Positions 26,866-36,034 of a DNA stretch of 64,000 nt are shown here, piece after piece; within the stretch, counting starts at the first letter, position 1; each line of letters starts with the position of its first letter. The notes under the pieces were generated by a model. The model was not told the origin of the DNA. It was given only the letters and a program-made list of their open reading frames with translations, and did no database searches. The DNA lies in NCBI GenBank assembly GCA_002305575.1, contig DBPP01000002.1:1-64000 (forward strand), given 5' to 3'. A program made the position numbers and the translations under genes. The DNA comes from Ruminococcaceae bacterium UBA1417 (GTDB taxonomy: Bacteria > Bacillota > Clostridia > Oscillospirales > Acutalibacteraceae).

Positions 26866-28854
26866 GTGCAAAGAATAGGAGTTTTTGTCTGCCATTGCGG
26901 CAGCAATATCGCAGCTACGGTCGATGTCAAGAAGGTCGTGGAAATGGCCCGTCTGGAGCCGGGCGTCGTGCACGCGGAGGATTACCAGTATATGTGCTCC
27001 GAGGTTGGCCAGGCCAAGATCGCCACAGCGATTCATGAAAAGCACCTGACCGGCATCGTGGTGTGTTCCTGCTCCCCGCGCATGCATGAAACAACCTTCC
27101 GCAAGGCGGCGGAAAAGGCCGGCCTCAACCCGTACATGGTTGAGATCGCCAACATCCGCGAGCACTGCTCGTGGATTCACAAGAACATTGAGGAAGCAAC
27201 CAAGAAGGCCGTGATTCTCGCGCGCGCAGCGATTGCGAAGGTCAACCTCAACACCCCGCTGAAGGCCGGCGAAAGCCGCGTCACAAAGCGTGCGCTCGTC
27301 ATCGGCGGCGGCATCGCCGGCATCCAGACTGCGCTCGATATCGCGGAGGCGGGCTATGAGGTCGATATCGTCGAGAAGACGCCGAGCATTGGCGGCAGAA
27401 TGTCCCAGCTCGATAAGACATTCCCGACGCTGGACTGTTCCGCGTGTATCCTTACGCCGAAAATGGTGGAGGCTTCCGCACACGATAAGATTACAATTTA
27501 CACCTATAGCGAGGTCGAGAAGGTTTCCGGCTTCGTGGGGGATTTTACCGTCGACATCCGCAAGAAGGCCAGAAGCGTCGATATGACGAAGTGCACCGGC
27601 TGTGGCGTGTGCCAGGAGAAGTGCCCGTCCAGAAAGGCGCCGAGCGAATTCAACCGTGGCCTGAGCACAAGAAGTGCGATCTACACGCCGTTTGCGCAGG
27701 CAATCCCGAATGTTCCGGTCATCGACCGCGAGCACTGCATCAAATTTAAGACCGGCAAGTGCGGTTTGTGCGAAAAGGTCTGCCAGGCGGGCGCGATCGA
27801 CTATACCCAGAAGGACGAGATCATCACCGAAAAATACGGCGCGATCGTCGTGGCGACCGGTTTTGATACCATTAAGCTCGACCAGTATGACGAGTACGCG
27901 TACAGCCAGAGCAAGGACGTCATCACCTCGCTCGAGCTCGAGCGCATCATGAACGCCGCCGGCCCCACGAAGGGCCACCTCGAGCGCCTCTCCGACGGCA
28001 AGCCGCCGAAGAACATGGTGTTCATCCAGTGTGTCGGCAGCCGCTGCTCCGACAACCGCGGCAAGAGCTACTGCTCGAAGATCTGCTGCATGTACACCGC
28101 GAAGCACGCGATGCTTATCCGCGACAAGTACCCGGATGTCAACGTGACGGTGTTCTACATCGACGTGCGTACCCCGGGCAAGAACTTCGACGAGTTCTAC
28201 CGCCGTGCGGTCGAGGATTACGGCGTCAACTACATCAAGGGTCAGGTCGGCAAGGTTGCGCCGCAGCCGGACGGCAGCCTGCTCGTGCAGGGCGTCGACC
28301 TGCTCGACAACAAGCAGATTCTCATGAAGGCGGACATGGTCGTCCTCGCGACCGCCATCGAGCCGGATCCGTCGGTCCGCAGCATCGCGACGATGCTCAC
28401 CGCCAGCATTGATACGAACAATTTCCTTACAGAGGCGCATGCGAAGCTCCGCCCGGTGGAATCCCCGACGGCGGGCGTGTTCCTCTCCGGCGTTTGCCAG
28501 GGCCCGAAGGATATTCCGGAAACGGTTGCCCAGGCCGGCGCGGCGGCAGTCAAGGCCATCGGCCTGCTTGCCAAGGACAAGCTGATGACGAACCCGTGCA
28601 CCGCGAAGGCCGACGAGCTGCTCTGCAACGGTTGCTCGCAGTGTGAGAATGTGTGTCCGTACGGCGCAATCAGCTACGAGACGAAGCTCATTAACGATCA
28701 CGGCGTCCGTGAAGAACGCCGCATCGCGGTTGTCAACAACGCGCTTTGCCAGGGCTGCGGCGCCTGCACCGTCACCTGCCCGTCCGGCGCGATGGATCTG
28801 CAGGGCTTCTCGAACAGACAGATTCTTGCGGAGGTGGATGCAATATGTCGATAA
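26866..28854 (+). CDS. hdrA: Heterodisulfide reductase subunit A-like flavoprotein (bifurcating subunit)
   Basis: A 662-residue FAD and Fe-S protein. The N-terminal domain has Cys (VCHCGSN, CSCSPRMHE); the FAD-binding Rossmann motif is ALVIGGGIAGIQTALDIAEA near residue 142, followed by the HdrA-specific CSACILTPKM. An inserted ferredoxin (CTGCGVCQEKCP, CGLCEKVCQAGA) and a C-terminal one (CNGCSQCENVCP, CQGCGACTVTCP) carry four 4Fe-4S clusters. HdrA is the flavin-based electron-bifurcating centre that splits electrons to ferredoxin and HdrBC. Length and order match the full clostridial/Desulfovibrio form. Confidence 0.93.
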   Translation: MQRIGVFVCHCGSNIAATVDVKKVVEMARLEPGVVHAEDYQYMCSEVGQAKIATAIHEKHLTGIVVCSCSPRMHETTFRKAAEKAGLNPYMVEIANIREHCSWIHKNIEEATKKAVILARAAIAKVNLNTPLKAGESRVTKRALVIGGGIAGIQTALDIAEAGYEVDIVEKTPSIGGRMSQLDKTFPTLDCSACILTPKMVEASAHDKITIYTYSEVEKVSGFVGDFTVDIRKKARSVDMTKCTGCGVCQEKCPSRKAPSEFNRGLSTRSAIYTPFAQAIPNVPVIDREHCIKFKTGKCGLCEKVCQAGAIDYTQKDEIITEKYGAIVVATGFDTIKLDQYDEYAYSQSKDVITSLELERIMNAAGPTKGHLERLSDGKPPKNMVFIQCVGSRCSDNRGKSYCSKICCMYTAKHAMLIRDKYPDVNVTVFYIDVRTPGKNFDEFYRRAVEDYGVNYIKGQVGKVAPQPDGSLLVQGVDLLDNKQILMKADMVVLATAIEPDPSVRSIATMLTASIDTNNFLTEAHAKLRPVESPTAGVFLSGVCQGPKDIPETVAQAGAAAVKAIGLLAKDKLMTNPCTAKADELLCNGCSQCENVCPYGAISYETKLINDHGVREERRIAVVNNALCQGCGACTVTCPSGAMDLQGFSNRQILAEVDAICR

Positions 28855-29288
28855 CAGCGAACGAAGAATTCAGACCGAAGATCGTGGCGTTCTGCTGCAA
28901 CTGGTGCAGCTACGCCGGCGCAGATCTCGCGGGCAGCAGCCGCCTGACCTATCCGGCAGACGTCAAGATCATCCGCGTGCCGTGCTCCTGCCGCGTGAAC
29001 CCCATGTTCATCCTGCGCGCCTTTGAGAAGGGCGCGGACGGCGTGATCCTGTGCGGCTGCCATCCGGGCGACTGCCACTACAGCACCGGCAACTACTATG
29101 CGAGAAGAAGAATGGCGTTGCTGTTCTCCATGCTCGACTACATCGGCGTAGAGCATGGCCGCACCCGCGTGGAGTGGGTTTCCGCGGCTGAGGGCGTGAA
29201 GTTCTCCCAGACCATGAATGAGTTTGTGGCGAAGATCACTTCGCTCGGCAAAAACGTCAGACTGGAGGATTTGAGATGCAGGAAATAA
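28845..29288 (+). CDS. flxD: MvhD/FlxD-type 2Fe-2S electron carrier
   Basis: A 147-residue protein with the MvhD signature: VAFCCNWCSYAGADLAG, RVPCSCRVNP, and ILCGCHPGDCHYSTGNYYAR. Its Cys ligate a 2Fe-2S cluster that passes electrons from a donor module to HdrA. ATG 28845 lies within the end of hdrA, overlapping it by ten bases, so the two are tightly coupled. In hydrogen-driven systems the donor is Mvh hydrogenase; here no hydrogenase gene is adjacent, and the NADH module that follows is the likely donor. Confidence 0.9.
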   Translation: MSITANEEFRPKIVAFCCNWCSYAGADLAGSSRLTYPADVKIIRVPCSCRVNPMFILRAFEKGADGVILCGCHPGDCHYSTGNYYARRRMALLFSMLDYIGVEHGRTRVEWVSAAEGVKFSQTMNEFVAKITSLGKNVRLEDLRCRK

Positions 29289-30253
29289 TCAACCGTGCAA
29301 AAGAACTTCTGGCGGACGGAACCGTCGTGCGGGTCCTCGGCTGGAGAATCGGCGACCTGCCGTATAATCCGGAGCCCTCCTATTTTGAAACAGCGGAGGA
29401 TCTCGAAGCGAATTTCGTGTACAACGGCTTTTGCGGCGCGAACCTCAGCAAATATATGATCGAAGGCTCGAAGCTCGAGGGCAAAACGCTGGTCTTTTTG
29501 AAGCCGTGCGATACATACAGCTTCAACCAGCTGATCAAGGAAAACCGCGTCGACCGCGACAAGGCATACATCATCGGCATCGGCTGCAAGGGCAAGCTGG
29601 ATATCGAGAAGATCAAGGCCAAGGGCATCAAGGGTATTCTGAATATCCGCGGCGCCGAGATCGACGGCAACGCCGATACGCTGACCATTGAGACGCTTTA
29701 CGGCGAGAAGACGATCCCGTATAAGGATGCGATGCTCGAGCGCTGCCATGTCTGCAAGGGCAAGGATCACATGATCTATGACGAGCTGCTCGGCGAAAGC
29801 ATCGACACGAAGGATGCGGACCGCTTTGCGGAGGTGGAGCGGATCGAGGCGATGAGCCCGGAAGAGAAGTTTGCTTTCTTCCAGTCCGAGCTGAGCAAGT
29901 GCATCCGCTGCAACGCCTGCCGCAACGTTTGTCCGGCGTGCAGCTGCCGCAAGTGCGTGTTCGACAGCACGAAGTTTGACAGCGCGCAGAAGGCGAACGT
30001 CGACTCCTTTGAGGAGAAGATGTTCCACATCATCCGCGCGTTCCATGTGGCGGGCCGCTGCACAGACTGCGGCGAGTGCAGCCGCGTATGTCCGCAGGGC
30101 ATCCCGCTGCATCTGTTCAACCGCAAGTTCATCAAGGACATCAACGAGTTTTACGGCGAATATCAGGCCGGCGCCGATGCGGACTCCAAGGGTCCGCTGA
30201 CGAGCTTTACGTTCGGCGACGTTGAGCCGGGTGTTACCGGGGGAAGGAGATAA
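29276..30253 (+). CDS. 4Fe-4S dicluster protein, FlxB/FrhB-related
   Basis: A 325-residue protein. The N-terminal part (LLADGTVVRVLGWRIGDL, TLVFLKPCDTYSF, IIGIGCKGKL) resembles the FrhB/HdrA2-associated flavin-binding fold; the middle has CHVCKG. Two 4Fe-4S sites follow: CIRCNACRNVCPACSCRKC and CTDCGECSRVCP. This corresponds to the FlxB-type electron-transfer subunit of FlxABCD-HdrABC modules, as I know them from Desulfovibrio. It overlaps flxD by 13 bases. Confidence 0.75.
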   Translation: MQEIINRAKELLADGTVVRVLGWRIGDLPYNPEPSYFETAEDLEANFVYNGFCGANLSKYMIEGSKLEGKTLVFLKPCDTYSFNQLIKENRVDRDKAYIIGIGCKGKLDIEKIKAKGIKGILNIRGAEIDGNADTLTIETLYGEKTIPYKDAMLERCHVCKGKDHMIYDELLGESIDTKDADRFAEVERIEAMSPEEKFAFFQSELSKCIRCNACRNVCPACSCRKCVFDSTKFDSAQKANVDSFEEKMFHIIRAFHVAGRCTDCGECSRVCPQGIPLHLFNRKFIKDINEFYGEYQAGADADSKGPLTSFTFGDVEPGVTGGRR

Positions 30254-30256
30254 GCC

Positions 30257-31297
30257 ATGTTCAAGATTGCAAAGTGTAATCTGCCCGAGCTGCTCAAGGC
30301 GATTGCAGCGCAGCAGGAGCTTTACCTGCCGGTGAACATCAGCGGCCAGACGAATTTCGCGGTCTGGACCGAGGGGACAGAGGCGGATCTCGATACGCTC
30401 AAAACGGTGAAATCCCCGAAGGATATGTTCTTCCCGCAGAGCGAAACGCTCTACACGGTCAGAAAAGAAAACAAGAAGCTTTCCATTGAGCCGGAGGCGC
30501 TCAAAGAACAGAAATTTGTGGCGTTCGGCATGAAGGCGTGCGACATCCAGGGCATCAAGGTGCTCGACAAGGTCTTCCTGGCGGAGCCGGTCGACACATT
30601 CTACCGGGCCCGTCGCGAGCACGGCACCATTGTGGCGCTTGCGTGCCACGCGCCGGAGGAGACCTGCTTCTGCAAGGTGTTCGGCGTCGATTGTGCCGAG
30701 CCGGATGCGGACGTCGTGATGTGGGACCTCGGCGAAGCATACGCCTGGAAGCCTGTCACGGAAAAGGGCCAGGCCCTCACGGATTCCGTTTCGGCGGTGC
30801 TCGAGAGCGCCGGCGCAGCGGAAGAAGAAGCCGTGGCCAGCGAGCAGGCCCAGATCCGCGCGATCGTGGAGAAGCTCCCGTACACGAACCTTTCGCTTAA
30901 GGGCTGGGACGGCAACGCGACCGCCACCAAATTCGATTCCCCGGTCTGGGAGAAGCTCTATAAGCCGTGCCTGGCTTGCGGTACCTGCACCTTTGTGTGC
31001 CCGACCTGCCAGTGCTACGACATCAAGGACTACGATACGGGCCACGGTGTCCAGCGTTATCGCTGCTGGGACTCCTGCATGTATTCGGACTTCACGATGA
31101 TGGCGCACGGCAACAACAGAACGAGCCAGATGCAGCGCTTCCGCCAGCGCTTCATGCACAAGCTCGTCTACTTCCCGGCGAATAACGACGGCATGTACTC
31201 CTGCGTCGGCTGTGGCCGCTGTGTGGAAAAGTGCCCCGCTTCTCTGAATATTGTAAAGGTCATCAAAGCCTTTGAAAAGGAGGCAGTCGATCAATGA
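30257..31297 (+). CDS. 4Fe-4S dicluster protein, FlxC/AsrA/HydB-related
   Basis: A 346-residue protein like sulfhydrogenase beta / anaerobic sulfite reductase A subunits. ACDIQGIKVLDKVF and CHAPEETCFCKVFG lie in the first half; later CLACGTCTFVCPTCQCYD and CVGCGRCVEKCPASL bind two 4Fe-4S clusters. It relays electrons between the NAD(P)H-FAD subunit encoded next and the rest of the complex. Three bases separate it from the upstream gene, and its stop overlaps the next start. Confidence 0.8.
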   Translation: MFKIAKCNLPELLKAIAAQQELYLPVNISGQTNFAVWTEGTEADLDTLKTVKSPKDMFFPQSETLYTVRKENKKLSIEPEALKEQKFVAFGMKACDIQGIKVLDKVFLAEPVDTFYRARREHGTIVALACHAPEETCFCKVFGVDCAEPDADVVMWDLGEAYAWKPVTEKGQALTDSVSAVLESAGAAEEEAVASEQAQIRAIVEKLPYTNLSLKGWDGNATATKFDSPVWEKLYKPCLACGTCTFVCPTCQCYDIKDYDTGHGVQRYRCWDSCMYSDFTMMAHGNNRTSQMQRFRQRFMHKLVYFPANNDGMYSCVGCGRCVEKCPASLNIVKVIKAFEKEAVDQ

Positions 31298-32154
31298 GTG
31301 AATGTACGTGCCATTGCCACGACAATTATGTGAAGGACGTCCTGATCCCGCAGGTCGGTATCATCACCGATATCCGCGAGGAGACGCCGGACGTCAAGAC
31401 CTTCCGCGTCAATGCGCCGGAGGGCGGCAAGCTCTTCGAGCATATGCCCGGCCAGTGTGCGATGCTCTGTGCGCCGGGCGTCAGCGAGGGTATGTTTTCG
31501 ATTACCTCTTCGCCGACGAATAAAGAATACCAGGAGTTCAGCATCAAAAAGTGCGGTATGCTGACCGATTACTTGCACAGCCTCGAGGTTGGCGACGAAA
31601 TCACCGTTCGCGGCCCTTACGGCAACCACTTCCCGGTTGAGTCGGAGCTCAAGGGTAAAAACCTGCTCTTCATCGCCGGCGGTATCGGCCTTGCACCGCT
31701 GCGCTCGGTCATCAACTACGTGCTGGACAACCGCAGCGATTACGGTACGATCGACATCCTCTACGGCTCTCGTTCCAAGGATGATCTCGTACAGCTCAAG
31801 GAGATCCAGGACGTCTGGATGAAAACCGAGGGCGTCAACGTATACCTGACGATTGACCGCGAGCAGGAAGGCTGGGACGGCCACGTCGGCTTTGTTCCCG
31901 CTTACCTGAAGGAGCTCGGCTTCGATACGAACAAGACGGCGCTCCTGTGCGGCCCCCCGATCATGATCAAGTTCTGCCTTGCGGCACTTGTCGAAATGGG
32001 CTTCTCGAAAGAGCAGGTCTACACCACGCTTGAGCTGCGCATGAAGTGCGGCATCGGCAAGTGCGGCCGCTGCAACATCGGTTCCAAGTACGTCTGCAAG
32101 GACGGTCCGGTGTTCCGCTGCGACCAAATTGACGAGCTGCCGAACGAATATTAA
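31294..32154 (+). CDS. flxA: NAD(P)H-FAD diaphorase subunit (FlxA/AsrB/HydG-like)
   Basis: A 286-residue ferredoxin-reductase-fold protein: FAD-binding GMFSITSSP (67-75), NAD(P)-binding GGIGLAPLR (129-137), and a terminal 2Fe-2S site C252, C257, C260, C268 like PyrK. The CGPPIMIKF motif is the usual NAD-domain end. An extra Cys/His-rich head (CTCHCHD) is unusual. It should oxidise NADH and feed the Hdr module. ATG overlaps the upstream stop (ATGA). Confidence 0.87.
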   Translation: MSECTCHCHDNYVKDVLIPQVGIITDIREETPDVKTFRVNAPEGGKLFEHMPGQCAMLCAPGVSEGMFSITSSPTNKEYQEFSIKKCGMLTDYLHSLEVGDEITVRGPYGNHFPVESELKGKNLLFIAGGIGLAPLRSVINYVLDNRSDYGTIDILYGSRSKDDLVQLKEIQDVWMKTEGVNVYLTIDREQEGWDGHVGFVPAYLKELGFDTNKTALLCGPPIMIKFCLAALVEMGFSKEQVYTTLELRMKCGIGKCGRCNIGSKYVCKDGPVFRCDQIDELPNEY

Positions 32155-32172
32155 GAAAGGGTATGGCTTAAC

Positions 32173-32847
32173 ATGGAAAATATGGTAAATGTATATTTCT
32201 TCGGTAAACGATACAGCGTCCCTGCGGATCTCACGATCATGACCGCCATGGAATATGCCGGTTATACGCTGAAGAGAGGCTGCGGCTGCCGCCACGGCTT
32301 CTGCGGCGCCTGCGCCACGATTTACCGCATCAAGGGCAATAATGAGCTCAAAACCTGCCTTGCCTGCCAGACGCAGGTCCAGGAGGGAATGTATGTGGCA
32401 AGCATCCCCTTCTTCCCGACGGACAAGCGCCTCTATGACATCAACAAGATCAAGCCGAACCAGCAGATCATGATGGAGCTCTACCCGGAGATCTACAGCT
32501 GCATCGGCTGCAACGCCTGCACGAAGGCCTGCACGCAGAGCCTCAACGTTATGCAGTACATTGCATACGCACAGCGCGGCGAGCTGGAAAAGTGCGCTGA
32601 GGAATCCTTTGACTGCGTCAGCTGCGGCTGCTGCTCCGTGCGCTGCCCGGCCGGCATTTCCCACCCGATGGTCGGCCTGCTCGCCAGACGCCTCACCGGC
32701 AAGTACATTGCCCCGGAAACCCAGCACCTCAAGAAGCGCGTTGAGGAGATCAATAGCGGTGCGTATGACGAGCTGATCGAGCAGATCATGCAGAAGCCGA
32801 TCTCCGAAATGCAGGAGCTGTACAACACGAGAGATATCGAGAAATAA
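32173..32847 (+). CDS. Fumarate-reductase-type iron-sulfur subunit
   Basis: A 224-residue soluble protein. The N-terminal ferredoxin domain has 2Fe-2S ligands C37, C39, C44, C47 and the pair C62/C65. The C-terminal domain has two C-x2-C-x2-C-x3-C sites (C110-C120 and C148-C158) for 4Fe-4S clusters. Layout is like FrdB/SdhB and TfrB, except that the last site fits a 4Fe-4S rather than the usual 3Fe-4S cluster and no membrane anchor partner exists. It should connect the electron chain to the flavoprotein encoded 12 bases downstream. Confidence 0.85.
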   Translation: MENMVNVYFFGKRYSVPADLTIMTAMEYAGYTLKRGCGCRHGFCGACATIYRIKGNNELKTCLACQTQVQEGMYVASIPFFPTDKRLYDINKIKPNQQIMMELYPEIYSCIGCNACTKACTQSLNVMQYIAYAQRGELEKCAEESFDCVSCGCCSVRCPAGISHPMVGLLARRLTGKYIAPETQHLKKRVEEINSGAYDELIEQIMQKPISEMQELYNTRDIEK

Positions 32848-32859
32848 GGAGGGTTAGCC

Positions 32860-34461
32860 ATGTTTACACCGGAAATGCTTGCCTCTGTCAAAAAGGTTGA
32901 GGCAACCAGAGATGAACGCATGGGCATGGAGCCCAGACGTATGACCGCCGAGGAAAAGGACGCCCTTCTGAAGGCGTATCACCCGGACTATAAGGAAGAC
33001 GGCTTCGACACCATCAAGATCGGCCCGAACAAGGGCCAGAAGGTGCCGAAAGAGCTCGGTCATCTGCTGCACTCGAACAGCCGCCTCTTGAACCATCCGG
33101 TCGATCTCAACAAGATTGACTACGATGTGGACGTATTGGTCATCGGCGGCGGCGGCGCAGGTGCTTCCGCAGCCATCGAGGCCCACAACGCGGGCGCAAA
33201 CGTCATGATCGTCACGAAGCTGCGCATCGGCGACGCGAACACGATGATGGCGGAAGGCGGCATTCAGGCTGCCGATAAGCCGAACGACTCCCCGGTTCAG
33301 CATTACCTCGACGCTTTTGGCGGCGGCCATTTTGCCGCGCGCCCGGAGCTGCTCCGCCGCCTCGTTATGGAAGCGCCGGATGCGATCAAGTGGCTCAACG
33401 AGCTCGGCGTTATGTTCGATAAGGACGCCGAGGGCAACATGATCACCACCCATGGCGGCGGCACCTCCAGAAAGAGAATGCATGCTTGCAAGGACTATTC
33501 CGGCGCGGAAATCATGCGCACCCTGCGCGATGAGGTTCTCAACCGCAAAATCCCGGTCGTCGAGTTTACGTCGGCTGTCGAGCTGATCAAGGACGAGAAG
33601 GGCCAGGTTGCGGGTGCTGTGCTTCTCAACATGGAGACCGACGACTATTTGGTCGCGCGCGCGAAGACGGTCATCATCGCCACGGGCGGTGCAGGCCGGC
33701 TCCATTACCAGAACTTCCCGACCTCCAACCACTACGGCGCCACGGCGGACGGCCTGATCCTCGGCTATCGTGCAGGCGCTCCGCTGCTGTATCAGGATAC
33801 GATCCAGTATCATCCGACGGGCGTTGCGTTCCCGTCCCAGATCTTCGGCGCGCTCGTTACCGAGAAGGTCCGCTCCCTCGGCGCGATGCTCGTCAACGTG
33901 GACGGCGAAGCGTTCATGCATCCGCTGGAGACGCGCGACGTCGCCGCGGCTTCCATCATCCGTGAATGCTCCGACCGTCACAAGGGTGTTACGACGCCGC
34001 TGGGCACGGGCGTTTGGCTGGATACGCCGATGATTGAAATGATTGGCGGCGAAGGCACGATTGAGAAGCGCATTCCGGCTATGCTGCGCATGTACATGAA
34101 TTACGATATCGATATGCGCAAGATGCCGATTCTCGTTTATCCGACGCTGCACTACCAGAACGGCGGCCTCGAGATCGGTGGCGATGGCTTCACAAAGGTC
34201 ATCAGCAACCTGCTTGTTGCCGGCGAGGCTGTCGGCGGCATTCACGGCCGCAACCGCCTGATGGGCAACTCCCTGCTCGACATCATCGTCTTCGGCCGCA
34301 ATGCCGGTAAGGCTGCCGCCGCGAAGGCCAAGGAAGTTGAGCTCGGCACCATGACGCTCCAGCACATCGAGCAGTATGCACAGGAACTCAAGAACGCCGG
34401 CATCGAGTCCGACGATGTTTCGCCGCTGCTTCTGCCGAAGTACGCCCGCCACGAGAGATAA
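32860..34461 (+). CDS. Soluble fumarate reductase / succinate dehydrogenase flavoprotein subunit
   Basis: A 533-residue flavoprotein. After an 85-residue head, VLVIGGGGAGASAAIEAHNA binds FAD; THGGG (198-202), QYHPTG (316-321), Arg 338 (TEKVRSLGA), His 431 (HYQNGG) and Arg 466 (GRNRLMGNSLLD) match the substrate and proton-donor residues of the FrdA family. The His that holds FAD covalently in membrane FrdA/SdhA is Asn here (GDANTMMAEGG), so FAD is probably noncovalent, as in thiol:fumarate reductase and aspartate oxidase. Fumarate is the best substrate guess since fumarase follows. A related enoate reductase is possible. Confidence 0.85.
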   Translation: MFTPEMLASVKKVEATRDERMGMEPRRMTAEEKDALLKAYHPDYKEDGFDTIKIGPNKGQKVPKELGHLLHSNSRLLNHPVDLNKIDYDVDVLVIGGGGAGASAAIEAHNAGANVMIVTKLRIGDANTMMAEGGIQAADKPNDSPVQHYLDAFGGGHFAARPELLRRLVMEAPDAIKWLNELGVMFDKDAEGNMITTHGGGTSRKRMHACKDYSGAEIMRTLRDEVLNRKIPVVEFTSAVELIKDEKGQVAGAVLLNMETDDYLVARAKTVIIATGGAGRLHYQNFPTSNHYGATADGLILGYRAGAPLLYQDTIQYHPTGVAFPSQIFGALVTEKVRSLGAMLVNVDGEAFMHPLETRDVAAASIIRECSDRHKGVTTPLGTGVWLDTPMIEMIGGEGTIEKRIPAMLRMYMNYDIDMRKMPILVYPTLHYQNGGLEIGGDGFTKVISNLLVAGEAVGGIHGRNRLMGNSLLDIIVFGRNAGKAAAAKAKEVELGTMTLQHIEQYAQELKNAGIESDDVSPLLLPKYARHER

Positions 34462-34545
34462 GCACAGACCGCGCCGCCCGCGCGGTGCATTCTGCGCCGT
34501 GCGGTCCGGCTTTGTCTGAAAAAGGAAAGGAAGTTGTTTCCAGCT

Positions 34546-35388
34546 ATGCGTGAAATTCAAGTCAGCCAGATTACAGACGTCGTCGAGCGGCTGTGCATCG
34601 CGGCGAACGAGCATCTGCCGGAGGACGTCAAGTGCGCCATCCGCTCCTGCCGCGCCTGTGAGGACGGCGAGATTGCCAAGGGCGTTCTCGACAACATCAT
34701 CGAAAACTTTGAGATCGCGGACAACGAGTGCGTTCCGATCTGCCAGGATACCGGTATGGCCTGCGTATTTCTGGAGATTGGCCAGGATGTGCACCTTGTC
34801 GGCGGGGATCTCACCGAGGCCGTCAACGAAGGCGTGCGCCGCGGCTACGACAAGGGCTATCTGAGAAAGTCCGTCGTGAAGGACCCGGTGCGCCGTGGCA
34901 ATACGGGCGACAATACCCCTGCCATGCTCTATACGGAGATTGTCCCGGGCGAAAACATCAAGATCACGGTCGGCCCGAAGGGCTTTGGCAGTGAAAATAT
35001 GAGCCAGATCCGTATGTTTAAGCCGTCTGCCGGGCTGCAGGGCATCAAGGATTTTATCCTCGAGGTTGTGGAGACGGCCGGCCCGAACCCGTGCCCGCCG
35101 ATGGTTGTCGGCGTAGGCATCGGCGGTACATTTGACAAGGCGGCGCTGCTCGCCAAGAAGGCGCTTATGCGTCCGCTTGATTCCGAAAATCCCGATCCGT
35201 TCTATGCGGATCTCGAGAAGGAAATGCTCGAGAAGATCAACCAGCTTGGCATCGGCCCGCAGGGCTTCGGCGGCAAGACCACGGCCATCGGCCTCAACAT
35301 TGAGACCATGCCGACGCATATCGCCGGTATGCCGTGCGCGGTCAACATCAACTGCCATGTGACGCGTCATAAGACGGAGGTGCTCTAA
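34546..35388 (+). CDS. Fumarate hydratase, alpha subunit (class I, N-terminal type)
   Basis: A 280-residue protein of the oxygen-sensitive 4Fe-4S fumarase/tartrate dehydratase alpha family. VPICQDTGMACVFLEIG holds a cluster Cys; VRRGNTGDNTPAMLYTEIVP, CPPMVVGVGIGGTFDKAALL and GPQGFGGKTTAIGLNIE are diagnostic. It hydrates fumarate to malate or the reverse. ATG 34546 is preferred; a TTG twelve bases earlier is possible. The beta subunit begins immediately after its stop. Confidence 0.93.
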   Translation: MREIQVSQITDVVERLCIAANEHLPEDVKCAIRSCRACEDGEIAKGVLDNIIENFEIADNECVPICQDTGMACVFLEIGQDVHLVGGDLTEAVNEGVRRGYDKGYLRKSVVKDPVRRGNTGDNTPAMLYTEIVPGENIKITVGPKGFGSENMSQIRMFKPSAGLQGIKDFILEVVETAGPNPCPPMVVGVGIGGTFDKAALLAKKALMRPLDSENPDPFYADLEKEMLEKINQLGIGPQGFGGKTTAIGLNIETMPTHIAGMPCAVNINCHVTRHKTEVL

Positions 35389-35946
35389 ATGGAAAAGCAT
35401 ATTAAGCTGCCCCTGACTGTGGAGCTCGCGAAGACGCTCCATGCCGGCGATACGGTTTATCTTACCGGCACCATCTATACCTCCCGCGACGCCGGTCACA
35501 AGAGAATGTGCGAAGCGCTTGCCCGGGGGGAGAAACTGCCCTTTGACCCCACGGATGCGACGATTTACTACGTCGGCCCGACGCCGGCCAAACCCGGTCA
35601 GGTCATCGGTTCCGCCGGCCCGACCACGAGCGGCCGCATGGATGCGTATGCGCCGACCATGATGTCGGTGGGTGCCCGCGGTATGATCGGCAAGGGCGCG
35701 CGTCTGCCCGAGGTTGTCGAGGCGATGAAAAAGTACAGCGGCGTCTATTTTGGCGCTATTGGCGGCGCAGGCGCGCTGCTCGCGAAGTGCATCAAGAGCG
35801 CGGAGCTCATCGCGTTTGAGGATCTCGGCGCCGAAGCGCTGCGCAAGCTGTATGTGGAGGAAATGCCGCTTGTCGTCATCATCGACAGCGAGGGCAACAA
35901 TCTCTATGAGGAAGGCCGCGCGGCGTATCTGGCCCAGCGCAAATAA
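35389..35946 (+). CDS. Fumarate hydratase, beta subunit (class I, C-terminal type)
   Basis: A 185-residue protein: LHAGDTVYLTGTIYTSRDAG, GPTTSGRMDAYAPTMMSVGA, then GMIGKGAR and FGAIGGAGALLAKCIKS are the beta-subunit signatures of class I fumarases. It completes the substrate pocket with the alpha subunit. Its ATG directly follows the alpha stop (TAAATGG). Malate to fumarate conversion would supply the reductase encoded upstream. Confidence 0.93.
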   Translation: MEKHIKLPLTVELAKTLHAGDTVYLTGTIYTSRDAGHKRMCEALARGEKLPFDPTDATIYYVGPTPAKPGQVIGSAGPTTSGRMDAYAPTMMSVGARGMIGKGARLPEVVEAMKKYSGVYFGAIGGAGALLAKCIKSAELIAFEDLGAEALRKLYVEEMPLVVIIDSEGNNLYEEGRAAYLAQRK

Positions 35947-35965
35947 TCATTGGTCTATGCTGCAG

Positions 35966-35991
35966 GAGGCGGATTTGCTCCGCCTCTTGTT
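35966..35991 (+). terminator. Weak hairpin between fumarase and the SemiSWEET-like gene
   Basis: GAGGCGGA and TCCGCCTC form an 8-bp stem followed by TTGTTTG. The T-tract is poor, so it may only reduce transcription into the next gene. Confidence 0.45.
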
Positions 35992-36034
35992 TGCGCGTAT
36001 AAATTATAACCAAATTAAAGGGGAATGAAGCGAA

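Noticed and set aside
29138..35499. Very long open frames on the - strand opposite the redox operon (for example 718 and 881 codons)
   Set aside because: They are antisense shadows produced by GC-rich third positions; they are Arg/His/Leu-rich, lack ribosome sites and lie opposite genes with clear domains.
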